A DNA stretch of 22,746 bases, taken from IMG/VR virus record IMGVR_UViG_3300046011_007256, positions 1 through 22,746 of that record. The stretch is one strand, 5' to 3'. Source of the stretch: a virus. Positions 16,353-22,464 of the stretch are shown in pieces. Both the position numbers and the translations under genes were made by a program. Within the stretch, counting starts at the first letter, position 1, and each line of letters starts with the position of its first letter. Under the pieces are notes generated by a model. The model did no database searches and was not told where the DNA came from. It saw only the letters and a list, made by a program, of their open reading frames with translations.

Positions 16353-17130
16353 ATTAAGAGAAAACGAAGAAGATTCTCAATCCAGATTGGCTTTGGATTA
16401 TGATATAATTCTAACTCCAAAATCAGACATTAAAAAAGCAGTAGAGGCTTTAGAAAATCTAGATAACTATGGTTCTTATATTTCAAATATGAGAAATAAG
16501 TCCAATATTGAAAAAGCAATAGAAGATTATTTTGGTCCATCAGTTCCTGTTAAGAAAAAAGCTTTAGAAAAAAAACTAGGCAAAACATTCCCTATTAAAA
16601 CAAAACAAGCAATTGATGACTTAGTTAAATCACTTACCAGTAAACCTAATTTGTTAAAATATACTGTTAAAGATGATAGTATTGTTTTTCCTAAAGGAAC
16701 TAATCCTGCAAAAGATGTAACTAAAAAAATAATCAAAACTGTAATGGATAATGCTGGTATTGATTTTTCAGTAAAAGAAAAAGAATCAGTAAGTGAAGAT
16801 GCTATTACAGATAAAATAAAATCATCTTTTATGAACCAGGTTACTAAAGGTAAAAAAGGACAACCTTATTCTTCAGGTGAAACTTTACCACCTAACACTA
16901 AAATGAAAAAATCTGAGTTAAAAGAAATGATTAAAGAAGAACTTAAAAATCTTTTAAAAGAAAATTTTAAATCATTTGATAACTTAGAATTTGCCATTAA
17001 ACAATATGAAAAAGGTGATAGTTATTACGATATGACTAAGTTAAAAAACATATTTAATCAACTAGAAGATAGTGACCAACAAAAAGCAAGAACAAAATAT
17101 AGCGAATATTTTGGTAAAATAAAAAAATAA
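16342..17130 (+). CDS. Lys/Glu-rich multi-module protein with internal leader-like helix
   Basis: A 262-residue charged, mainly helical protein of no recognised family. The N-terminus (K-Y-K-L-R-E-N) holds an LxE/N site after only seven residues. Residues about 20-150 form one helical unit with a basic middle (K-K-K-A-L-E-K-K-L-G-K-T). Around residues 188-208 there is a second leader-like amphipathic helix (M-K-K-S-E-L-K-E-M-I-K-E-E-L) ending in L-K-E/N, followed by a short C-terminal unit with Y-E-K-G-D-S-Y-Y-D-M. Similar helices occur inside the genes at 19474 and at the start of the gene at 22464. The order suggests two cargo modules joined in one chain. Basic patches would allow DNA contact. 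A head-internal protein is the working guess. Confidence 0.5.
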   Translation: MKYKLRENEEDSQSRLALDYDIILTPKSDIKKAVEALENLDNYGSYISNMRNKSNIEKAIEDYFGPSVPVKKKALEKKLGKTFPIKTKQAIDDLVKSLTSKPNLLKYTVKDDSIVFPKGTNPAKDVTKKIIKTVMDNAGIDFSVKEKESVSEDAITDKIKSSFMNQVTKGKKGQPYSSGETLPPNTKMKKSELKEMIKEELKNLLKENFKSFDNLEFAIKQYEKGDSYYDMTKLKNIFNQLEDSDQQKARTKYSEYFGKIKK

Positions 17131-17700
17131 ATGAAAAACGATTCGGTTTTAAAAAAAGAATTTAAACATAAAGACGTAGAACGTCTTCGTAACTTGGTTC
17201 AAGGCAAGTACGGAGAAAAAACTACTATGGGAACTGGTTATCAGAAAGCAAAAGAATTTCATAATGAAGGTGATGTTTGGGAAGAAGATGGTAGAACTTG
17301 GACTATTAAAAATGGTTTAAAACAAAATATTACTAAATTAGATAAAGCAAAAGAAGGTATTGTATTACCTTTGTTTTGTCCTACTTGTTCTACTACTATG
17401 AAACCACATTTGGATAAAAAATGGTTTGTAATGTACGGACATTGTTTCAATTGTCAAGTAGACTTTGAAGCAAATCTTCGTAAAGAAGGAAAATTAGATG
17501 AATTTGAAAAACAAGTAATCAACCAACACTTAGAAGGAACAATTCATGACTTTGAAGCTTGGTTTGATGAGTTATTAAATGAAAAAGACCAATTCATTAC
17601 CGAAGATGGTGATGTTGAAAATTGGAAAGGTTCTAGTGAATCAAAGTTATTAAAGTACAAAGAGGAGGCTTTAGAATACTTAAATAAACAAAAGAAATAA
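17131..17700 (+). CDS. Zinc-ribbon protein, conserved phage hypothetical
   Basis: A 189-residue soluble protein starting directly after the previous stop. A four-Cys zinc ribbon is formed by C83-P-T-C86 and C105-F-N-C108, separated by M-K-P-H and a W-F-V-M-Y-G-H strand. The N-terminal 80 residues include G-D-V-W-E-E-D-G-R-T-W-T-I-K-N-G. The C-terminal part is acidic with F-E-A-W-F-D-E-L-L-N-E and D-G-D-V-E-N-W-K-G-S. Zinc ribbons of this type act in nucleic-acid or RNA polymerase interaction, or in structural roles. Unlike many neighbours it lacks a leader with an (L/I)xE site. It may be a transcription-related protein, but this is inference. Confidence 0.55.
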   Translation: MKNDSVLKKEFKHKDVERLRNLVQGKYGEKTTMGTGYQKAKEFHNEGDVWEEDGRTWTIKNGLKQNITKLDKAKEGIVLPLFCPTCSTTMKPHLDKKWFVMYGHCFNCQVDFEANLRKEGKLDEFEKQVINQHLEGTIHDFEAWFDELLNEKDQFITEDGDVENWKGSSESKLLKYKEEALEYLNKQKK

Positions 17701-17702
17701 TA

Positions 17703-18323
17703 ATGGAAATCACTATGATCACAACTATTGTAGTTGCTATAATCACTGCGGTTATAGGCCCTGTCGTTATAGAATGGGTTAAAACTAAATTAAGAAAAAA
17801 AGAAAAAGAAGACAATTCACCTGTTAAAGAAGCTATTGACTTAAATGCTTTAATTGATGGTCAATTAGACCAATTAATGGATGAACTTGGTTGTGATAGA
17901 ATTTGGATTGGACAATTTCATAATGGTGGTCATTTTTATCCTACAGGAAAATCCATCCAGAAATTTTCAATTTTTTATGAAAAATTAACTCCTGTTATAT
18001 CTCCAATCCAACATATCTTCCAACAAATACCAGTATCGATATTTCCAAAAACTTTATCTAAACTTTATAAAGATGGAGAATTATCAATTACTAATTATTT
18101 AACAGATGAAACATATGATTTAAATATGTTTGCTAAAGAATACGGAACTAAATCATTTTACATGATTGCCATAGATGATCTAGATGATCATTTTATTGGA
18201 GTAATGGGAATTGCTTTCAATGATAAAGAACATAAATTATCCAAAGAAGAATGGATATTTATACGACAGAAAGTAGGGGCGATTGGTTCCCTTTTAACAG
18301 ACTATTTATACAAGAAAAAATGA
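17703..18323 (+). CDS. Membrane-anchored GAF-like protein
   Basis: A 206-residue protein with one N-terminal membrane segment (about residues 5-25: hydrophobic I/V/A run, with P20), followed by a basic cluster (K-T-K-L-R-K-K-E-K) that would remain cytoplasmic. The soluble part resembles a GAF-type domain: D-R-I-W-I-G-Q-F-H-N-G-G-H-F-Y, then K-F-S-I-F-Y-E, then F-Y-M-I-A-I-D-D, then F-I-G-V-M-G-I-A-F, with C-terminal helices. GAF domains bind small ligands or mediate dimerisation. No output domain is attached. It may sense a metabolite at the host inner membrane or serve in superinfection control or lysis timing. The stop overlaps the next start as ATGA. Confidence 0.6.
   Translation: MEITMITTIVVAIITAVIGPVVIEWVKTKLRKKEKEDNSPVKEAIDLNALIDGQLDQLMDELGCDRIWIGQFHNGGHFYPTGKSIQKFSIFYEKLTPVISPIQHIFQQIPVSIFPKTLSKLYKDGELSITNYLTDETYDLNMFAKEYGTKSFYMIAIDDLDDHFIGVMGIAFNDKEHKLSKEEWIFIRQKVGAIGSLLTDYLYKKK
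18303..18310 (+). promoter_or_regulatory. Candidate phage promoter, TATTTATA, inside the end of the GAF-like gene
   Basis: An exact TATTTATA lies 9 bases before the ATG at 18320, within the last codons of the upstream gene (codons for D-Y-L-Y). Spacing agrees with the other copies. Another exact copy at 18256-18263 is not next to a start and is probably chance. Confidence 0.3.
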
Positions 18324-19453
18324 AAGACATACAAAAAATAAAAGAATTTTTCTCTAAATCTTTAAAAGAAGGTAACGAAGAATACTACAAACCAAAAATC
18401 CGTAAAGATAAAAACAATCCTAACTTTTTATATATTGACATAGCTTATCCTGCAGGTTCAGGTTTTACAACCGCTTTAGGTTCTAAAACTATGTCTGGTA
18501 GAGATAGAGAAGAAGGTGCTACTAAAGCATTAGTAATGGGTAATGAGATCGTTAAGAAATTAGAAGCAAAATATAATATTGAGGATATTGAGGTAAAGGA
18601 TTTAAAAAATGGTAAAGTACAAGTATTTGCTGTATCAGATGATTTTACTAAAATGGCTTCTCCTTCATTAGATGAAGCTAAAACAGCTATTGACATGGCT
18701 AAAAAACAACTAGATCAATTAGGTGCTAAATATGAAATGTCAGGTAATAAATTTAAACCATTTAAGATAATTTATAAACCAATTGGCAAATCAGATGGTT
18801 GGTATGATAAATTTGATGAGATTGTTGATTTATTTAACTTAGGAAGTGCTGTTAAATCATCAATGAGTGAAGCTAAAGAGCAATCATTATATAAAGATTG
18901 GGACCAGTTTGAAAAACCAAGTAAAATTCTAGTTTATTTAAATAATGGTAAAACATTAGAAATTACACCTTTAAAATTAAAAGGAGGTAAAAGAGTTTAT
19001 GACGCTATCTTACAAGCATTTATAGATGATAGACTTGATATTACAAATAAAGTAATACAAGGAATGACTAATAATCTATCAGAAACCAAATCAGAAGATA
19101 AAGTAGATACCATCACAATGGATGTTCCTTTATTCCTTCGTATGTTAGAATACTCAAGAGAAGATGCCTCTCAAGATATGGATTTACATGATGTTACCGA
19201 AAAAGCAATTTCATTAGGTAAAGAAAGAGGTATTTTATCTATGGATGATTATAATGAAATTGTAGGTGCTGCTGAAGAAATAGATGAAGCTACTGACTAT
19301 ATGAAACGTAGAAAAGCTATGGATGATTACACAGCTAGCAAAAAAGACAAACCTAAAAAATCATATAACCCAAACCCTTCAGGCAAAACTGACTATATGA
19401 AACGTAGACAAAAAGATTTAGCTGAGGCCATTTTATCTAAATTAAAAAAATAA
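18320..19453 (+). CDS. Multi-module helical protein with leader, putative head-internal protein
   Basis: A 377-residue protein. An ATG at 18251 would add 23 residues but lies deep in the upstream gene. The ATG at 18320 forms the usual ATGA coupling and gives a leader like those of neighbours: I-K-E-F-F-S-K-S-L15-K16-E17 before G18, an LxE/G site. Residues about 20-170 are an alpha/beta domain (Y-I-D-I-A-Y-P-A-G-S-G-F). Around residue 190 is M-S-E before A, and around 254 L-S-E before T. Residues about 270-330 hold M-D-V-P-L-F-L-R-M-L-E-Y-S-R-E-D-A, then D-M-D-L-H-D-V, then L-G-K-E-R-G-I-L-S-M-D-D-Y. I recall this module in several aquatic phages. The C-terminus carries two Y-M-K-R-R repeats and ends in L-A-E before A. 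Function is unknown. Confidence 0.55.
   Translation: MKDIQKIKEFFSKSLKEGNEEYYKPKIRKDKNNPNFLYIDIAYPAGSGFTTALGSKTMSGRDREEGATKALVMGNEIVKKLEAKYNIEDIEVKDLKNGKVQVFAVSDDFTKMASPSLDEAKTAIDMAKKQLDQLGAKYEMSGNKFKPFKIIYKPIGKSDGWYDKFDEIVDLFNLGSAVKSSMSEAKEQSLYKDWDQFEKPSKILVYLNNGKTLEITPLKLKGGKRVYDAILQAFIDDRLDITNKVIQGMTNNLSETKSEDKVDTITMDVPLFLRMLEYSREDASQDMDLHDVTEKAISLGKERGILSMDDYNEIVGAAEEIDEATDYMKRRKAMDDYTASKKDKPKKSYNPNPSGKTDYMKRRQKDLAEAILSKLKK
19292..19408 (+). repeat. In-frame direct repeat encoding T-D-Y-M-K-R-R
   Basis: Two identical 21-base copies at 19292-19312 and 19388-19408, 96 bases apart start to start and in the same frame, encode T-D-Y-M-K-R-R near the C-terminus of the 377-residue protein. The basic repeat, with a Lys-rich spacer, may bind nucleic acid. 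Confidence 0.7.
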
Positions 19454-19463
19454 CATATTTATA
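19454..19463 (+). promoter_or_regulatory. Candidate phage promoter, TATTTATA motif
   Basis: An exact TATTTATA at 19456-19463 lies in the 20-base gap between genes, 10 bases before the ATG at 19474, followed by an A/T-rich leader with no Shine-Dalgarno. It matches the copies at 6953 and 10839. Confidence 0.4.
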
Positions 19464-19473
19464 ATCACATATT

Positions 19474-20817
19474 ATGAAAAAATTCGATTTAAAAAAAGCA
19501 ATATTAGAAAATAAAGCTACCTTTTTTTCTTCTTTGAATGAAGGTCAATTTTCTTGGATGACACAAGATACAGGAAAACAAATTGGTTCTGAAAGAGAAA
19601 ATACTATTGATGTCTACATGTTTGATAATAAAGGTAATAAATGGTATGAACCAAATTATGAAGGATATGGTGAATTTGGTGGTAAAGATTATTACGAATT
19701 ATTAGACCAAATGAATGGTGGTAGTGGTGATAGAAGTAGAGGTATTAATTTAGCTTTTGATAAAATAAAAACAGATAGTAAAGTATTATATCCTGCTTTA
19801 GTTACTAGATCTAATTTTGATTGGAAATCTCATGATTTCACTGAAGAAGCAGAAAACGATCCTAATCAATCTTGGTATGCTGGTGAAGAGTATGGTTATC
19901 GTGATTATCATGATGAAGAATTAGAAGAAGGTTATATGGGTCAATTTTATGCTCCTGAATACCTAGAACAAAAATACGGTAAGGTGATAGCTAAACAAAT
20001 AGAGGATGAGATTTATGAAATGGACCCAAATGCTTGGGATAGATTTACAGGAATGGAATCAGCTGAAGAAGTTGAAAATTATATCTCTGACATCAAAGAT
20101 ATGATTAATTTAAATGAAGGTGATATTAAAGAAAAAAATAATACCAACATTCATAAAGTAGCTGAAAAATTTGCTAATTATATGTCTAAAAAAGAAGGTA
20201 AAAAATTCACAGTAAATACAGATTCAGTAGATGAATATTCTTTTGATTTAGATTTAGATGGTAAAGAATATGAAGGTGGAAGCTATCTTTTAAAAGGTGA
20301 TAATATTGTCAATGTAGCAATGCCTGGTAATCCATCATATGCTAAAATAAATCAATTTTTAGAAGAAGGTGAAGCTGCTTACGAATATGAAAAAGGTAAA
20401 GAAGCCGGCGAAAAAATAGAAAAGAAAAAAATGAAAATGTCTGAATTAAGAGCCAAAATCAAAGAAATGATTATAGCTGAAATGGATTTAGATGTAACTG
20501 ATGAAACATCAGGATATGATTTCTTAGCTGAATTAGAAGAAATATTAGAAGCAGAAGAAAAAGAAGAAAAAGACAAAAAAGAAGATGCTGACATAGAAGC
20601 AGCTGATGATGTAGCAGTAGGTGATGAAGAAATAACTACCGACACTGAAGTAGCTGAAGTAGATCCTAATGTAAAAGCAGTACAAGATGCTTTAACACAA
20701 GCTCAAACAGCTGCACAACAATTAGGTGATAAAAAATTAATCAACCAAATTGGTAATACAATTACATTCTTTACTCGTGCTCACGTTGTTGAAAAACCAG
20801 GTGGAGCAATAAATTAA
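19474..20817 (+). CDS. Large acidic protein with FDLKK leader, putative processed head-internal protein
   Basis: A 447-residue, very acidic protein. Residues 1-23 are the FDLKK leader (F-D-L-K-K-A-I-L-E-N), with L21-N22-E23 before G24. Residues about 25-95 form a module with W-M-T-Q-D-T-G-K-Q-I-G-S-E and Y-G-E-F-G-G-K-D-Y-Y-E-L-L, which looks like a conserved hypothetical domain. A second L-N-E/G site lies near residue 215, followed by an alpha/beta unit. A leader-like helix (M-K-M-S-E-L-R-A-K-I-K-E-M) comes near residue 325, then a long Glu/Asp/Lys-rich stretch. A C-terminal helical pair (V-Q-D-A-L-T-Q-A-Q-T-A-A-Q-Q-L) follows. The series of leader-like sites suggests a proprotein cut into several pieces. 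The exact function is unknown. Confidence 0.55.
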   Translation: MKKFDLKKAILENKATFFSSLNEGQFSWMTQDTGKQIGSERENTIDVYMFDNKGNKWYEPNYEGYGEFGGKDYYELLDQMNGGSGDRSRGINLAFDKIKTDSKVLYPALVTRSNFDWKSHDFTEEAENDPNQSWYAGEEYGYRDYHDEELEEGYMGQFYAPEYLEQKYGKVIAKQIEDEIYEMDPNAWDRFTGMESAEEVENYISDIKDMINLNEGDIKEKNNTNIHKVAEKFANYMSKKEGKKFTVNTDSVDEYSFDLDLDGKEYEGGSYLLKGDNIVNVAMPGNPSYAKINQFLEEGEAAYEYEKGKEAGEKIEKKKMKMSELRAKIKEMIIAEMDLDVTDETSGYDFLAELEEILEAEEKEEKDKKEDADIEAADDVAVGDEEITTDTEVAEVDPNVKAVQDALTQAQTAAQQLGDKKLINQIGNTITFFTRAHVVEKPGGAIN

Positions 20818-20836
20818 GATTTTAAAATAAAAATAT

Positions 20837-21007
20837 ATGAACACACAAGAATTATTTGAAAAAATTGAAGCACTTTATGAAAGTTTTAAAGCAGAACATG
20901 CTGGAACCTCTAAAGCTGCTCATGGTCGTGCTAGAAAAGCATTAGGTGAAATTAAGAAACTAATTTCTGAATACCGCAAAGCATCTATCGAAGAAAATAA
21001 AAAATAA
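20837..21007 (+). CDS. Histone H1-like (Hc1-type) small DNA-binding protein
   Basis: A 56-residue protein. The pattern S-K-A-A-H-G-R-A-R-K-A-L, then G-E-I-K-K-L-I-S-E-Y-R-K-A-S, resembles the Hc1/histone H1-like family of Bacteroidota and Chlamydiae, in which a short helix is followed by A-R-x-R-K and F/Y-R-K-x-S. The N-terminal helix (Q-E-L-F-E-K-I-E-A-L-Y-E-S-F) also fits. Such proteins bind DNA without sequence specificity and shape the nucleoid. In a phage it could compact packaged DNA, alter the host nucleoid or act on transcription. The stop shares its last A with the following ATG (TAATG), coupling it to the next gene. The A-rich leader lacks a Shine-Dalgarno. Confidence 0.65.
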   Translation: MNTQELFEKIEALYESFKAEHAGTSKAAHGRARKALGEIKKLISEYRKASIEENKK

Positions 21008-22464
21008 TGCCAAACCACGTTTTAACCCCAGACCAATTAGCCAAAGTAGATGAAAAATTAAAAATATATATGGCTGATAAACAGTCTTGGGTTGATCGTT
21101 ATGGAGCAGATGCTGAAAAAGTAATGCGAGGTCGTGCTATCAATGCTGTTAAAAGAGAAACTGAAAAAATGAACAAATTAAAATTAAAAGAACTAGTAAA
21201 AAAATCATTAACAAATGAAGCCGACACCAATATAATGGCTGACTTTGAATCAAAATTAAAATCACATAACTGGTATTATGGAAATGATGATACCGATGCT
21301 CAAACTGTGTATAAAAAAGGTTCAGCCGAAAATGCCGAATTGAAAAAAATTGCTAAGCAATTAGTTGACGCAGGTAAAAGCAAAGAAGCTGCTGATCTTT
21401 ATAACAAATATAATAAATTAGATAAAATTTCTTTTGAAGATTTCATCAAATCACCTCAACCATTTAATTATAAAAGAAAAGAAATGGGATTAAAAGAAAA
21501 TATGTCTGAATCAGGATTAATGGTTTTTGGTAGAACTCCTTTAGACAATAATGCTATTAGTGATTATTTAGATGAAACTGATTATTACGCTGCTTGGGAT
21601 GCTAAACATGGATACTGGTTTTTTCCAGAACAAGAAGAATTTTATGATGAATTAGAAAATGAATTGTCTCAAGATTTTAATAAATTAGGAATTAATGCTA
21701 GATTTGAAGGTATTTTCTCTGAATCATTAAGCGAAGATATTGACTTGGGTCATCAAGATAACGAGCCGCATATGATTAAAGGCGAATTATACCAAATTGG
21801 TAAATACGCTATGAAATTATATGCTATTCTAGAAGAACTAGAAGAAGAAGGTGGTGAATATGATTTTCCTGCTTGGTGGCAGTCAAAAATTACCACTGCT
21901 AAAAATATGATGTCAAGCGCTAAACATTACCTTGACTTTGAATTAAAAGAACCCCAAATTAATGCTGCAGTAGATGCTTTAACAGGTGAAGAATATCATG
22001 AAGGTGAACCTGAACTTGAAGAAAAAAAGTTAACAGCTGCTGAAAAAAAGAAAAAAGAGGAAATAGTTAAAGGAATGAAAGATACTTTTAAAGGTCCTAA
22101 ACCAGCTATGTATGCTATTGCTACAGAAAAAGCTAAAAAAGTAGCTGAAACCTTAGCTAAAAAATTAAAAGAAAACATGGATGAGCCAGTAATTGCTGAA
22201 GCAAAAAAAGTAAAATTTGTTCTATACACAAATCCTGGAAATTCAACTAACGCTGGCTATGTTGCAATTGGAAATGAAGATGTAAGAGAAGTTTTAAGGG
22301 ACGCAAAAAAATATTCTGATAGTTATAAGATATTATATCAAGGAAGCGGTACACAAGATGACTTAGTAAAAGCTAAACAAATGTTTAGTAATTATAGGTT
22401 CGGTAATGAATCAATTGATGAAAAAATATCTGAAACCTTAGCTAAAAAATTAAAGTCTAAATAA
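21007..22464 (+). CDS. Multi-domain helical protein with conserved phage modules, possible processed cargo
   Basis: A 485-residue protein made of several modules. Residues about 25-55 hold W-V-D-R-Y-G-A-D-A-E-K-V-M-R-G-R-A-I-N, which I recall as a recurrent phage motif. Around 170-240 an alpha/beta unit contains Y-Y-A-A-W-D-A-K-H-G-Y-W-F-F-P. From about 244 to 320 runs D-I-D-L-G-H-Q-D-N-E-P-H-M, then Y-Q-I-G-K-Y-A-M-K-L-Y, then F-P-A-W-W-Q-S-K, a helical module common in aquatic phages. Around 369 is M-Y-A-I-A-T-E-K-A-K-K-V. After I-A-E/A near residue 398 comes a small alpha/beta C-terminal unit. Possible (L/I)xE sites lie at S-L-S-E/D (about 241) and I-A-E/A (about 398). E-T-L-A-K-K-L-K occurs twice. 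No enzymatic motif is visible. Confidence 0.5.
   Translation: MPNHVLTPDQLAKVDEKLKIYMADKQSWVDRYGADAEKVMRGRAINAVKRETEKMNKLKLKELVKKSLTNEADTNIMADFESKLKSHNWYYGNDDTDAQTVYKKGSAENAELKKIAKQLVDAGKSKEAADLYNKYNKLDKISFEDFIKSPQPFNYKRKEMGLKENMSESGLMVFGRTPLDNNAISDYLDETDYYAAWDAKHGYWFFPEQEEFYDELENELSQDFNKLGINARFEGIFSESLSEDIDLGHQDNEPHMIKGELYQIGKYAMKLYAILEELEEEGGEYDFPAWWQSKITTAKNMMSSAKHYLDFELKEPQINAAVDALTGEEYHEGEPELEEKKLTAAEKKKKEEIVKGMKDTFKGPKPAMYAIATEKAKKVAETLAKKLKENMDEPVIAEAKKVKFVLYTNPGNSTNAGYVAIGNEDVREVLRDAKKYSDSYKILYQGSGTQDDLVKAKQMFSNYRFGNESIDEKISETLAKKLKSK
22145..22454 (+). repeat. In-frame 25-base direct repeat encoding E-T-L-A-K-K-L-K
   Basis: Identical 25-base copies at 22145-22169 and 22430-22454, 285 bases apart start to start and in frame, encode E-T-L-A-K-K-L-K, once just before the I-A-E/A site and once at the extreme C-terminus of the 485-residue protein. 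It may mark module ends in a composite protein. Confidence 0.7.

Noticed and set aside
18256-18263. Second TATTTATA copy as another promoter
   Set aside because: It is inside the GAF-like coding region, more than 50 bases from any chosen start; chance copies occur in other genes too.
18251-18319. ATG at 18251 as start of the 377-residue protein
   Set aside because: It would overlap the GAF-like gene by 73 bases. The ATG at 18320 gives the usual ATGA overlap and a leader like those of the neighbours.
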